Of a stretch of DNA of 62,402 nucleotides, positions 36,189 through 45,726 are shown piece by piece. Under the pieces are notes generated by a model. That model was not told the origin of the DNA, searched no databases, and was given only the letters and a program-made list of their open reading frames with translations. The position numbers were made by a program, and so were the translations under genes. The DNA comes from Flavobacteriales bacterium (GTDB lineage: Bacteria > Bacteroidota > Bacteroidia > Flavobacteriales_D > UBA2798). Position 1 is the first letter of the stretch; the number at the start of each line of letters is the position of its first letter. The stretch spans positions 1-62,402 of the forward strand of contig JAIBBF010000014.1 in NCBI GenBank assembly GCA_019694795.1, written 5' to 3'.

Positions 36189-37511
36189 ATGGAATACCTG
36201 GTGCAAGCCGGACAATTGATCCTGAGTCTTTCAATTCTGATCGTTTTACACGAATTCGGACATTTTATACCTGCTCGTATTTTTAAAACCAGAGTCGAAA
36301 AATTTTATCTCTTTTTTAATCCCTGGTTTTCTCTTTTCAAAGTGAAAAAAGGAGAAACCGAGTGGGGACTGGGATGGCTTCCTTTAGGAGGTTATGTAAA
36401 AATTTCGGGGATGATTGATGAGAGTATGGATAAAGAACAAATGTCCAAACCCGCCGAACCCTGGGAATTCAGAAGTAAACCAGCTTGGCAACGATTAATC
36501 ATTATGCTGGGTGGTGTTACTGTTAATTTCATTCTTGGTTACCTCATTTACATCATGGTATTATTTGTTTGGGGAAAACAGTATTTACCTACAGAAAACG
36601 CCACGTATGGAATGTACATCAACAATCCTGCTTTATTGGGAGAAGACAAATTACTGCACGGAGATATTCTTGTGAGTGTAGAAGGCCATCAACCCAAAAC
36701 ACTGGCCGATGCGGGCACAATGATCATCATCGACGGTGCGCGTAAATTAGAAGTCATTCGCAACGGTTCGCTTAAACAAGTCACCCTACCGGGTGATATC
36801 AGCGATCAGTTATTGGAAAGCGGAAAAAAATCTTTGCCTTTTGATCCGCGTGTTCCCTTTGTAGCCGAAAGCGTAAAAAAAGGAATGGGTGCAGATGCAG
36901 CGGGAATTCAAAAAGGAGATAGCATTATTGGGGTGGACAATGAAATGAATCCTTTCTTTCAGGATATAGCCAATTATCTGGGCGAACACAAAGCCAGCAC
37001 AGTCCAATTACATATCGTGCGCAATGATTCATCGTTAACCATTCCCGTAGAAGTAAATGAAGACGGATTCATCGGTATACAACCGGTTAGTCCCGATAAA
37101 TTTCTAAGCTATAAAACCGAAAAATTTACCTTTCTGGAATCGATTCCCGAAGGCATAAGTACGGGAACAGAAACGCTCGTTAATTATGTAAAATCACTGG
37201 CCCTGGTATTTTCACCGGCCGGCGCCAAACAACTGGGAGGATTTGGAAGCATAGGTGGTATGTTTCCAAAAAGTTGGGACTGGCAAAAGTTTTGGTTGCT
37301 CACTGCGTTTATTTCCATCATTCTTGCATTCATGAATCTCTTACCCATTCCTGCCCTGGATGGCGGACATGTAATGTTTCTGATTTATGAAATGATTCGC
37401 GGTAAAGCACCAAGTCAGAAATTCCTTGAAATTGCGCAAACTATCGGAATGGTTTTATTATTAGGACTATTGGTATATGCCAACCTCAACGATATTTTAA
37501 AACTGTTTTAA
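36189..37511 (+). CDS. rseP: site-2 intramembrane metalloprotease RseP
   Basis: 440 residues. The zinc-binding motif HEFGH is at 21-25 in the first membrane helix, and the LDG motif is at 390-392 in the last part. Between them are two PDZ-like domains (about 130-210 and 225-300). It cleaves membrane-anchored regulators, such as anti-sigma factors, after a first cut by another protease. An ECF sigma factor and a putative anti-sigma protein occur later in this window (55840-57514), but a link is not shown by sequence. Promoter at 36139-36172. Confidence 0.93.
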   Translation: MEYLVQAGQLILSLSILIVLHEFGHFIPARIFKTRVEKFYLFFNPWFSLFKVKKGETEWGLGWLPLGGYVKISGMIDESMDKEQMSKPAEPWEFRSKPAWQRLIIMLGGVTVNFILGYLIYIMVLFVWGKQYLPTENATYGMYINNPALLGEDKLLHGDILVSVEGHQPKTLADAGTMIIIDGARKLEVIRNGSLKQVTLPGDISDQLLESGKKSLPFDPRVPFVAESVKKGMGADAAGIQKGDSIIGVDNEMNPFFQDIANYLGEHKASTVQLHIVRNDSSLTIPVEVNEDGFIGIQPVSPDKFLSYKTEKFTFLESIPEGISTGTETLVNYVKSLALVFSPAGAKQLGGFGSIGGMFPKSWDWQKFWLLTAFISIILAFMNLLPIPALDGGHVMFLIYEMIRGKAPSQKFLEIAQTIGMVLLLGLLVYANLNDILKLF

Positions 37512-37578
37512 GCGGCTATTCACTTTTACATCTTGAAATCTTCCTTTTTCATCACCCCGGTGTGGTGATATTTGGTTT

Positions 37579-37586
37579 TATTTTTG
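37579..37586 (+). promoter_or_regulatory. -7 element of the 37600 gene
   Basis: TATTTTTG, an exact TAnnTTTG match, ends 13 bases before the ATG at 37600. Confidence 0.5.
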
Positions 37587-37599
37587 AGTGTACTGGTCT

Positions 37600-38418
37600 A
37601 TGAAAAAGCTACTCTATTTTTTACTTCTTCTTCCTCAGGTGCTTTTTGCGCAGGAACGAACATTCAATAATGAAAAAAGCAATCAGAAAATGGTGACCGA
37701 CACCAGCTTTAAACGTTCTGTATTGGTTGTTCCCTTCGAAACTAAAATGTACATGAGCCAAATCGACCGGCAGATTTGTAATCGTCACCAAATTTCATTT
37801 GAAAACATGGTGGACATGATGCGAAAAAATCTGGCCGACATTGTTGCGTTTAAACTGGAAGACGTAATGGACGCTTATTCCCTGATGCAACCCGGTAAAG
37901 ATTCGTTAGAGCGCGAATTGCACTATACTTACACCTCGGTTAACTATGTGTACCGTGCAATGCCGGAAGAGAAAAAAGAAACAGCGAAAGACAGCAGCAG
38001 ACTTCCCGTAAAAATTAAAATTGGAACTAAAGGAGAAAAAACAAACACTAAACCTAAAACGGAAAACGGAATTCAAAACGGACAAATCATTGCCGAGGAA
38101 GATCCGCGCGAAAAATTTATGGATGCAGATATTATTAATCCTAAACTTTTGAATGAATTAAGCGGTTTATACCATTCAACCTGGTTTGTATTTATTAATC
38201 AACTTGATTTACTGTATTCTCCGGAGTCGACGGATCAGATTCGCATTAAAGTTCATTACAGCATTTTTAACGAAAACGGCACAAAAAAATATGCCGGTGC
38301 CGCTATAAGTAAAATGCCATCATCCATCAGTGATTTAAGTACCATTAAAAACGATTATTTCTTTGCCATAGCAACAGAAATCACTGATAAATTCCGTTCT
38401 GCATTAAAAACACCCTAA
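37600..38418 (+). CDS. secreted protein of unknown function
   Basis: 272 residues from ATG 37600: signal peptide (about 1-18, MKKLLYFLLLLPQVLFAQ), then an alpha/beta domain beginning VLVVPFETKMYMSQIDRQIC. A charged linker (EKKETAKDSS...KTNTKPKTEN) divides it from a second part with STWFVFINQLDLLY and KVHYSIFNENGTKKYAGAAI. I do not recognise the family. The VPF..KMYMS..D strand with a cysteine-containing helix after it looks like conserved Bacteroidota periplasmic proteins. It stands alone after rseP, with its own promoter and a start 88 bases after the rseP stop. Confidence 0.72.
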   Translation: MKKLLYFLLLLPQVLFAQERTFNNEKSNQKMVTDTSFKRSVLVVPFETKMYMSQIDRQICNRHQISFENMVDMMRKNLADIVAFKLEDVMDAYSLMQPGKDSLERELHYTYTSVNYVYRAMPEEKKETAKDSSRLPVKIKIGTKGEKTNTKPKTENGIQNGQIIAEEDPREKFMDADIINPKLLNELSGLYHSTWFVFINQLDLLYSPESTDQIRIKVHYSIFNENGTKKYAGAAISKMPSSISDLSTIKNDYFFAIATEITDKFRSALKTP

Positions 38419-38445
38419 GCTTCCTGTTTTTGGTTTTATTTTGGC

Positions 38446-38453
38446 TAAATTTG
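38446..38453 (+). promoter_or_regulatory. -7 element of the aldehyde dehydrogenase gene
   Basis: TAAATTTG, an exact TAnnTTTG match, ends 19 bases before the ATG at 38473. Confidence 0.5.
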
Positions 38454-38472
38454 CACTTTAAGCATTAAAGCT

Positions 38473-40026
38473 ATGTCTGAAGTTATGACCGATTTTGGTA
38501 TCTCGGAAACACTTAAAGTGTTAGGGATTAAAGAAAAAAACAGTGGTGCATCTACCGGTTCTCACTGGTTTGCCACCCGTGGTGAAGAGATTCATTCCTA
38601 TTCTCCTGTTAACGGAGAATTAATTGCAACCGTACATTCAGCTACCGAAGCAGAATATGAAGCCGTTATTTTAAAAGCTACCGAAGCATTTAAAGTATGG
38701 CGAAAAGTTCCCGCACCAAAACGTGGTGAAATTGTTCGCCAAATGGGTGAGGAATTACGTAAATACAAAAATGAACTAGGTAAGCTTGTTTCCTATGAAA
38801 TGGGTAAATCCTATCAGGAAGGACTGGGAGAAGTACAGGAGATGATCGATATCTGTGATTTCGCAGTGGGATTATCACGTCAGCTTCATGGTTTAACCAT
38901 GCACAGCGAACGCCCCAATCACCGTATGTACGAACAGTATCATCCGCTGGGAATTGTAGGTATTATTTCTGCATTCAACTTTCCTGTTGCAGTTTGGTCA
39001 TGGAATTCGATGCTGGCCTGGATTTGTGGTGACGTTTGTATTTGGAAGCCTTCTGAGAAAACACCATTGTGTGCCATCGCGTGTCAAAACATCATCACCG
39101 ATGTTCTAAAGAAAAATGATGTTCCCGAAGGAGTATCCTGTGTAATCATCGGCGACCGCAACATTGGAGAAATGATGAGTCACGATAAACGCGTTCCTTT
39201 AGTTTCTGCTACCGGATCTACCCGTATGGGTAAAGCCGTTGGTAAAGCGGTTGGTGAACGTTTAGGTCGTTCCTTATTGGAGCTTGGCGGAAACAATGCC
39301 ATCATCATTAGTGAACATGCCGATTTAGAAATGGCCATGCTGGCTGTTATTTTCGGAGCTGTGGGTACTGCCGGTCAACGCTGCACCACCACCCGCCGTT
39401 TAATCATTCACGAGTCCATTTACGAAAGCGTAAAAGCAAAACTTAAAGCGGCCTATTCCCATTTACGCATCGGTAATCCACTGGATCAAAACAACCATGT
39501 TGGTCCGCTCATCGATAAACATGCCGTTTCACTGTATGAAAACGCATTGAAAGAAGCAGAAAAAGAAGGCGGAAAAGTACTTGTTGCCGGAGGCGTTTTA
39601 AGCGGCGAAGGCTACGAAAGCGGTTGTTATGTTAAGCCGGCGATTATCGAGGCTAAAAACCACTTTAAAATCGTTCAGGAAGAAACCTTTGCGCCGATAT
39701 TATACATCATGTCCTACAAAACCATCGAAGAAGCCATTGAGCTTCAAAACGGGGTTGTGCAGGGACTTTCTTCGGCAATCATGACGCTGAATATGCGTGA
39801 GGCTGAGCGTTTCTTATCGGTAGAGGGATCGGATTGTGGAATTGCCAATGTTAACATTGGTACTTCAGGAGCCGAAATCGGGGGAGCATTTGGTGGTGAA
39901 AAGGAAACAGGCGGGGGACGCGAATCCGGATCGGATGCGTGGAAAGCTTATATGCGTCGCCAAACCAATACCATTAATTACGGAAATCAATTACCTTTGG
40001 CGCAAGGAATTAAATTCGATATCTAA
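38473..40026 (+). CDS. amaB: ALDH7-family aldehyde dehydrogenase (probable L-piperidine-6-carboxylate dehydrogenase)
   Basis: 517 residues. The NAD-binding asparagine is N169 (FNFPVAVW), the general base E270 (LELGGNNA) and the catalytic cysteine C304 (GQRCTTTRR). The GGNNA and [10 protein letters not shown] forms are typical of the ALDH7/antiquitin group, which oxidises alpha-aminoadipate semialdehyde (piperidine-6-carboxylate) in lysine breakdown. Length is typical. It is followed 16 bases later by a small acidic protein, probably co-transcribed. No other lysine-degradation gene is in the window, so the exact substrate is an inference from family. Confidence 0.88.
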   Translation: MSEVMTDFGISETLKVLGIKEKNSGASTGSHWFATRGEEIHSYSPVNGELIATVHSATEAEYEAVILKATEAFKVWRKVPAPKRGEIVRQMGEELRKYKNELGKLVSYEMGKSYQEGLGEVQEMIDICDFAVGLSRQLHGLTMHSERPNHRMYEQYHPLGIVGIISAFNFPVAVWSWNSMLAWICGDVCIWKPSEKTPLCAIACQNIITDVLKKNDVPEGVSCVIIGDRNIGEMMSHDKRVPLVSATGSTRMGKAVGKAVGERLGRSLLELGGNNAIIISEHADLEMAMLAVIFGAVGTAGQRCTTTRRLIIHESIYESVKAKLKAAYSHLRIGNPLDQNNHVGPLIDKHAVSLYENALKEAEKEGGKVLVAGGVLSGEGYESGCYVKPAIIEAKNHFKIVQEETFAPILYIMSYKTIEEAIELQNGVVQGLSSAIMTLNMREAERFLSVEGSDCGIANVNIGTSGAEIGGAFGGEKETGGGRESGSDAWKAYMRRQTNTINYGNQLPLAQGIKFDI

Positions 40027-40042
40027 AACTTCATCCGATACA

Positions 40043-40366
40043 ATGGAAAGAAAAGAAGCAGAACGTCTGGCCGATAGCATTGCAAAAGATTATGCTAAAA
40101 ATGGCAATAGCGAAAAAGTGATTAACGATCTCAAAACGTTACGTAATTATTTTATTGAGATCAAAGATCCTACGTTAACCAAAATCATTCGCCTTACTTA
40201 CGAATACCTCGAAAACAATGAGGATTTCGATTTGGTATTGGAAGATTTTGAAGAAGAAAGCGAAGAAAGCTCTTTTGAATACCTCATGCAATTGGTGGTA
40301 GCTTACGATAATCCGTATAACCGCGAAGAGCTGAATGAGTACAAACAACTCATGATGGAAGCGTAA
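40043..40366 (+). CDS. small acidic protein of unknown function
   Basis: 107 residues, almost all helical and very acidic in the second half (LEDFEEESEESSFEYLMQL). There is no signal peptide or motif that I recognise. It starts 16 bases after the aldehyde dehydrogenase stop, and a strong terminator follows, so the two genes form a unit. The ATG at 40043 is chosen because the upstream in-frame ATG (39836) lies far inside the aldehyde dehydrogenase gene and reads through it in another frame. Confidence 0.72.
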   Translation: MERKEAERLADSIAKDYAKNGNSEKVINDLKTLRNYFIEIKDPTLTKIIRLTYEYLENNEDFDLVLEDFEEESEESSFEYLMQLVVAYDNPYNREELNEYKQLMMEA

Positions 40367-40386
40367 TAGAATCTTATGATAAAAAG

Positions 40387-40417
40387 AAAAGGGACCTGTT
40401 CGGGTCCCTTTTTTTAT
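40387..40417. terminator. bidirectional terminator between convergent genes
   Basis: AAAAGGGACC (40387-40396) / GGTCCCTTTT (40403-40412), 6-base loop, A-run before and T-run after. It serves the aldehyde dehydrogenase pair on the plus strand and the T9SS type B gene on the minus strand. Confidence 0.85.
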
Positions 40418-40433
40418 ATAGCGAAATGCTCCT

Positions 40434-41267
40434 CTAACGCAGGAGCGTAATCGTTCCTTTTTGCTCGTAATTTACACCATCGTATCCTACTGCTTTTATC
40501 CAGTAGAAATAGGTTCCTGTTGGACAAGCCACTCCGGCAGGAAAGGTATACCCATCCCAAAAACCCCGCGGTCCGTTCCAGGCTTGTACGATTTCCCCGT
40601 AGCGGTTCATAATGGTACACTCCAGCTCTTTTATCCCCATCACCTGTGGCATAAATAAATCGTTTACGCCATCTTCGTTTGGACTAAACACATTGGGTAT
40701 GGTTAAAGAAGAAGCGGACAAAACCAGCACATTTGCAAAGGCCGTATCAGAACATAGTCCGTCTGTTACAACGAGTGAAGCAGAATAATTTCCGGCCAGG
40801 TTGTAGTTGTGAATAATCGATGTGATTCCACCACTCGCGGTTCCGTCGCCATAATCCAGCAGTGAACCAGTGTGACCAACCGAAGCATCCGTAAACAGCA
40901 CGTCCTCCCCAACAAAAACAGTAGTGGCGCTCACCAATAAATCGGCACTTAAAATTGAATTAGGAGAAATAACAATGGTATCGCTTACCGAACAGGGTTG
41001 TGGCGACTGAACAACTACAATGTATGTACCCGGACTTAAATTAGAAAACACATTCGAAGCAGAGAAGGTTAATCCCCCATCAATAGAATACGTTAAGGAA
41101 GGCGCTCCGGAAGCGTTAATCGTAAGAGACCCGTTGCTGGAATAGAAGCAATCCGGATTGACCACACTATATGAATCGATGGTACAAGCCTGCGAAACAT
41201 AAGCCCAACCCAACAACAGGATTACAGCCCAAAATTTCAAAACCACATGTAATCGAATCATCCGCAT
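40434..41267 (-). CDS. secreted protein with SprB-like repeat, PKD domain and T9SS type B sorting domain
   Basis: 277 residues: signal peptide (about 1-27), a SprB-repeat-like segment (about 30-95; the shape is NPDCFYSSNGSLTINASGAP, then YSIDGG.TF......LSPGTYIV), a PKD-like domain (about 108-185; LDYGDGTASGG..SIIHNYNLAG), and a C-terminal gliding-motility-associated domain from about 190 (IPNVFSPNEDGVNDLFMP...) of the type B sorting class. SprB is the mobile adhesin of Flavobacterium. This is a short relative in domain content, likely exported by T9SS and attached at the surface. A -7-like element (one mismatch) lies 13 bases upstream. Confidence 0.85.
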   Translation of the reverse strand: MRMIRLHVVLKFWAVILLLGWAYVSQACTIDSYSVVNPDCFYSSNGSLTINASGAPSLTYSIDGGLTFSASNVFSNLSPGTYIVVVQSPQPCSVSDTIVISPNSILSADLLVSATTVFVGEDVLFTDASVGHTGSLLDYGDGTASGGITSIIHNYNLAGNYSASLVVTDGLCSDTAFANVLVLSASSLTIPNVFSPNEDGVNDLFMPQVMGIKELECTIMNRYGEIVQAWNGPRGFWDGYTFPAGVACPTGTYFYWIKAVGYDGVNYEQKGTITLLR

Positions 41268-41305
41268 TGGTATAGTGACGTAAATTTAATCGATTTTGTT
41301 GCTTT

Positions 41306-42676
41306 TTACACCATTTGGCGGAGGATATTGTACTGAAGGCAACAAAGCGCCTCCGAACCTGCGCTTTTTCTTGTTGAGGTTTTTCCTTTTAACTCGTCGT
41401 TCAATCGCTGAAAGGTCGCTTTAGAAGAATTCAACGTAAATCGCTTACCCTTATTCGATAAAAAGTGACGGGAAATTCTTCCGGACAAACTCTCACATAA
41501 ATTCAGGTTCGCCTTTGATAAATGAATAGCAAACTCCATTAAACGCGACCAGGTAGAAAGTTGGAAATTGCTGACATAAGAAAGCTGATTCAGTTTTTTT
41601 AATGCAGGACTAAAATCCTTCTGCAAAAAATAAATTAATGCGAGAAGGAAATCCTTTCTGAATTGATTTTCTTCTTCCATTTTTATTTTCTGAATTTCTT
41701 TACTATCCGGCAAAGGTTTTTTCTTTTCGGCCGCTGCAAGAATCCGAATTAAATGATAATAAAAAAGTTCGAGTCCGTTTTCCGAATCCTTTAAATTTTC
41801 GGCCTGACTTAAAATGACACTTGCGCTTTCACCAAAGTGAAATTGATGTTGCAAAAGTAAAAACGCGTATTTGTTTTTTAGTTTAGAAAGTTCCTTTGAA
41901 GCCTTCATTCGTTTTAAGGCATCTGCCACCTTGCGAATCCGAACAGAAAATAATTTTTCGTCGTAAAAAACAAATCGCGCAGAAGCAAGTAAGTATTCTA
42001 TTTCTTCGGTGCTTCCCGACGAAAGTTGAATTAATACTTCAACCTCATCATCCGTTAGCACCAGCGCTTTCATCCCCTCGGTAAGTTCGGTGTCCTCAAA
42101 CGTTAAAACCGATAACAAATCATACACACGTGCTAGTTCGCCGTGATAGCTTTTTTGGATAAGTGCATTCTTTTGAATCAACAATTGCTTCAAATGCTGC
42201 ATTTCCTTTTTCGTGTGCGTTTTAGACGTGTGCTCCATCATCCGGTCGATGAAATAAGCCGTCATAAACCGGTCGTTTTCCTTTTCAGAATATTCACCGG
42301 TTCTTTCTAAATAACGCAATTCAACGGCAGGATCTCCTTTTGATGTGTATATGCGAGATAATAGAAAATTCCGCATTAATTGATTTTCACCCAGAAAATT
42401 CTTCAGTTTAACCTGCTCAATTTCTTTTAATGAAAAATCGATAAATCGACGCTGAATTTTATCTTTTTCGTGTTCATCTTTTTTACCTCCGTAAAGCGGC
42501 TTGGCACAAAGATCCAGCAAGTGTTCAAACTCGTCTTTTTGACCGTTTGATTTTTTCATTAGCTGATACAGTGCAGCATGACGCTTATCGCCGGAGCGCT
42601 TACACACATTCAGTAATTGATGACGCTCCGCTTTGTTCAGCTCATCGATGAGTAAAAAAAGAGATTTTCCTTTCAT
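41306..42676 (-). CDS. helical protein of unknown function
   Basis: 456 residues, nearly all helical, basic, and without signal peptide or membrane segment. The N-terminus (LFLLIDELNKAERHQLLNVCKRSGDKRHAALYQLM) looks like a small helical DNA- or protein-binding module, and the rest looks like repeated helical pairs of a TPR-like solenoid. I recognise no catalytic motif. It is divergent from rnr and 94 bases apart. Probably cytoplasmic. Confidence 0.6.
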   Translation of the reverse strand: MKGKSLFLLIDELNKAERHQLLNVCKRSGDKRHAALYQLMKKSNGQKDEFEHLLDLCAKPLYGGKKDEHEKDKIQRRFIDFSLKEIEQVKLKNFLGENQLMRNFLLSRIYTSKGDPAVELRYLERTGEYSEKENDRFMTAYFIDRMMEHTSKTHTKKEMQHLKQLLIQKNALIQKSYHGELARVYDLLSVLTFEDTELTEGMKALVLTDDEVEVLIQLSSGSTEEIEYLLASARFVFYDEKLFSVRIRKVADALKRMKASKELSKLKNKYAFLLLQHQFHFGESASVILSQAENLKDSENGLELFYYHLIRILAAAEKKKPLPDSKEIQKIKMEEENQFRKDFLLALIYFLQKDFSPALKKLNQLSYVSNFQLSTWSRLMEFAIHLSKANLNLCESLSGRISRHFLSNKGKRFTLNSSKATFQRLNDELKGKTSTRKSAGSEALCCLQYNILRQMV

Positions 42677-42770
42677 TTACTTGTTAACACTTATCTGTCG
42701 TAAAACAATTTGAAGGACACTCTCCTCCATTGATCAAATTAATATCTTTAAGAATCATCATTCACTTCCT

Positions 42771-44921
42771 ATGGCAAAAAATAATTCACAGAACAGTACT
42801 AACAAAATGTATCAACTGCTTCGTAAAGAGGTGCTAGAGCAAATGAGTGAAAATGCTGATCGGTCGTTTAACTATAAACAACTTTCCAAAGCCATTGGGG
42901 CTGACGACAAGCATAGCCGTGAAATGATTCAGGAGATTCTGGAAGAATTATGCGAGGATGAGGTAATACGAGAGACCGACCGTGGGAGATACGCCTTTAA
43001 AAAGAAAAAAGAAGTCCTCAGTGGAACCCTGGATGTCACCTCCAAGGGCAACGCCTACCTGATTAGTTTAACAGAAGGTGTTCCCGACGTTTTTGTTCAT
43101 CGCAAAAACCTCAATCACGCCCTACATGGCGATACGGTAAATATTCTGGTATACCCACCTAAAAAAGACCAGCAACGCGAAGGAGAGGTTATAGAGATCG
43201 TTCAGCGGGCCACCTTATCCTTTGTGGGTCGCATTCAACTGAATAAAAACACTGCGTTTTTAATACCGGACTCACAACGGATGTATGTCGACATTTTCAT
43301 CCCCATTGAAAAACTAAATGGCGCCAAGAATAACGATAAAGTAATAGCACAAATCACCGACTGGCCGCCGCAAGCCGCTAATCCGTTTGGAAAAGTAACC
43401 GAAGTACTGGGCGCAGTGGGCGACAATGAAGCAGAGATGCATGCTATTCTTGCTGAATTCGGATTACCCTATCGTTATCCTAAAGAAGTGGAAGAAGCTG
43501 CTAATAAACTGAATCCCGCCATTACCGAACAAGAAGTTGCAAAGCGAAGAGATTTCAGAGGGATTACAACTTTTACCATCGACCCGGTAGACGCCAAGGA
43601 TTTCGATGATGCCTTATCGGTGCAATTCATTAAAGAAGAAAACGGTAAAAAAATCTACGAAGTAGGTGTGCACATTGCGGACGTTTCACACTATGTTGTG
43701 CCGGGAAGTATTTTGGATAAAGAAGCGCTTGAACGTGCAACATCGGTTTATTTGGTGGACCGTGTAGTTCCCATGCTTCCTGAAATTTTATCCAATCAAA
43801 TTTGCTCTTTACGTCCCAACGAAGACAAGCTTACATTTTCGGTGGTGTTTGAAATGGATGAAGACGCTAAAATCAGAAGAGAATGGTTTGGAAGAACTGT
43901 TATTCATTCGAACCGCAGATTTACCTATGAAGAGGCTCAGGCCATCATAGAAGGTGGAGAAGGTGATTTAAAAGAGGAGATTTTGTTGTTGGATAAAATG
44001 GCAAAAATTGTCAGAGAAAAACGAATGCAAAACGGAGCGCTTGGACTGGAAAGTATAGAAGTAAAATTCAGGCTCGACGAAAAAGGAAAACCGATTGGTG
44101 TTTACACGAAAATATCGAAAGATGCCAATAAGCTCATTGAAGAATTTATGTTGCTTGCCAATAAAGCTGTTGCTAAAAAAGTTGGAGAGCCCGACGGTAA
44201 GAAAAAAATTCTTCCAATGGTATACCGCGTACACGATGAGCCCTCTAAAGAAAAACTTAAAGAGCTTGCCGAATTTGTTTCTTTGTTAGGTTATAAACTT
44301 AAATCCTACGACACTCAACGTCTACCCGCTGCAGTAAATAAATTAATCAGCGAAATTCAGGATAAACGTGTTGCAGAAACGATACAGAATTACACCATCC
44401 GATCGATGGCGAAAGCGATTTACGATGTAAATAATATTGGACATTACGGATTGGCGTTTGATTACTATACACACTTCACTTCACCTATCCGTCGCTATCC
44501 CGATTTAATTGTCCACCGCATTTTACAACACGCGCTGGATCATGAAAATGCTTTTTCAAAAAATCAATTAGAACTTTGGTGCAGACATTCCTCTGCGCAG
44601 GAAAAAAAAGCTGCCGATGCCGAACGTGCTTCCATTAAATACAAACAGGTGGAGTATATGAAAGAACATATCGGCGAAGTGTTTGATGGTGTGGTATCGG
44701 GTGTAACCGAATGGGGGATTTATGTAGAAATTGAAGAAAATCACTGTGAGGGAATGATTCCATTGCGCTCTATCTCAGGCGATGTTTATGTATACGATCA
44801 GGAAGCATTATGTGTACGCGGAGTGCGTTCTAAAAAAACTTACCGCTTGGGTAGCAGGATAAAAATTAAAGTGAAAAACGCCGACTTAATGCGCCGACAA
44901 ATTGATTTTGAAATGGTATAA
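42771..44921 (+). CDS. rnr: ribonuclease R
   Basis: 716 residues. A winged-helix-like N-terminal region (about 15-75) and two cold-shock-type domains are followed by the RNB catalytic domain, with the acidic cluster in DPVDAKDFDDALS (residues 271-283; D271, D277, D279 and D280 bind the metals). The GLAFDYYTHFTSPIRRYPDLIVHR block is typical of the family, and an S1 domain (about 635-710) ends the protein. It is a 3'-5' exoribonuclease that degrades structured RNA. A -7-like element TATCTTTA (one mismatch) lies at 42743-42750. A terminator follows immediately. Confidence 0.95.
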   Translation: MAKNNSQNSTNKMYQLLRKEVLEQMSENADRSFNYKQLSKAIGADDKHSREMIQEILEELCEDEVIRETDRGRYAFKKKKEVLSGTLDVTSKGNAYLISLTEGVPDVFVHRKNLNHALHGDTVNILVYPPKKDQQREGEVIEIVQRATLSFVGRIQLNKNTAFLIPDSQRMYVDIFIPIEKLNGAKNNDKVIAQITDWPPQAANPFGKVTEVLGAVGDNEAEMHAILAEFGLPYRYPKEVEEAANKLNPAITEQEVAKRRDFRGITTFTIDPVDAKDFDDALSVQFIKEENGKKIYEVGVHIADVSHYVVPGSILDKEALERATSVYLVDRVVPMLPEILSNQICSLRPNEDKLTFSVVFEMDEDAKIRREWFGRTVIHSNRRFTYEEAQAIIEGGEGDLKEEILLLDKMAKIVREKRMQNGALGLESIEVKFRLDEKGKPIGVYTKISKDANKLIEEFMLLANKAVAKKVGEPDGKKKILPMVYRVHDEPSKEKLKELAEFVSLLGYKLKSYDTQRLPAAVNKLISEIQDKRVAETIQNYTIRSMAKAIYDVNNIGHYGLAFDYYTHFTSPIRRYPDLIVHRILQHALDHENAFSKNQLELWCRHSSAQEKKAADAERASIKYKQVEYMKEHIGEVFDGVVSGVTEWGIYVEIEENHCEGMIPLRSISGDVYVYDQEALCVRGVRSKKTYRLGSRIKIKVKNADLMRRQIDFEMV

Positions 44922-44948
44922 AAAAAGGGGCTGCAGAGCCCCTTTATA
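44921..44948. terminator. terminator between rnr and the LytTR regulator
   Basis: GGGGCT (44927-44932) / AGCCCC (44937-44942), 4-base loop, preceded by six A and followed by T. It works for rnr and, on the minus strand, for the regulator operon. Confidence 0.8.
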
Positions 44949-44962
44949 ATTTATCTTTTTGG

Positions 44963-45715
44963 TTATACCAGATTCAAACGATTCACTAAATCGTCCTTAT
45001 AAGAACCGCCAATAGGAATCACTTTCTTATCATTCTCCAGGACCAGATTTGGCAAATCAATCGAAGCAATCTTATCGATGCGCACAATGAAAGAACGGTG
45101 TACACGAATAAAATCACTGATTGGCATTTTCTTTTCAATGTCCTTCATGGTAGAGTGGATGGTGTACCGGCTATTCAGTGTATTGATCACCACATAATCT
45201 TTCAAAGCCTCAATGTAAAAGATCTCTTTTGTATTGAGCTTAATTAATCTGGAATTAGATTTTACAAAGATGTAATCTTTTGAATCTTTGTTTTCCACAA
45301 TGGAATAAAGTAAATCTCTTTCTTTTACAATTTCTTTTTCCTTCTTGTGTTTGTACAGAGCCATTTCTATGGACGTATGCAAATCAATTTCCTTAAACGG
45401 CTTAATGATATAACCATACGGCTCTGTTACTTTCGCTTTAGATAAAGTACTTTCATCGGCATAAGCGGTGAGAAAAATAACAGGTATCGCCTCATTTTTT
45501 TTAATTTCTCCTGCGGCATCAATTCCGGTAATAGAACCTTTCAGCATAATGTCCATTAACACAATGTCTGGTCGCAATTCTGTGGCAAGCGCTATTGCTT
45601 TTTCTCCGGTAGAAGCAGCTCCCACCACATTGTAACCAAGTTTAGTCAGACTCTGCTGAATGTCCTTCGATACGATACTTTCATCTTCTACTACGAGTAC
45701 GGTTGTTTTTGACAT
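44963..45715 (-). CDS. LytTR-family response regulator
   Basis: 250 residues. The receiver domain (about 1-120) has the acidic pair E10-D11, phosphorylation site D55 (IVLMDIML) and conserved K in YIIKPF. A short linker is followed by a LytTR DNA-binding domain (about 148-245; IFVKSNSRLIKLNTKEIFYIEA...HSTMKDIEKKMP...RVHRSFIVRIDKI). It is the last gene of the operon that begins with the MORN protein and the histidine kinase and is separated from the kinase by 11 bases. It likely binds direct repeats upstream of its targets; none can be named. Confidence 0.92.
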   Translation of the reverse strand: MSKTTVLVVEDESIVSKDIQQSLTKLGYNVVGAASTGEKAIALATELRPDIVLMDIMLKGSITGIDAAGEIKKNEAIPVIFLTAYADESTLSKAKVTEPYGYIIKPFKEIDLHTSIEMALYKHKKEKEIVKERDLLYSIVENKDSKDYIFVKSNSRLIKLNTKEIFYIEALKDYVVINTLNSRYTIHSTMKDIEKKMPISDFIRVHRSFIVRIDKIASIDLPNLVLENDKKVIPIGGSYKDDLVNRLNLV

Positions 45716-45726
45716 AAAAAACCCGG

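Noticed and set aside
37551-37569. Inverted repeat ATCACC/GGTGAT after rseP as a terminator
   Set aside because: The stem is only 6 bp and it overlaps the promoter region of the next gene; not convincing.
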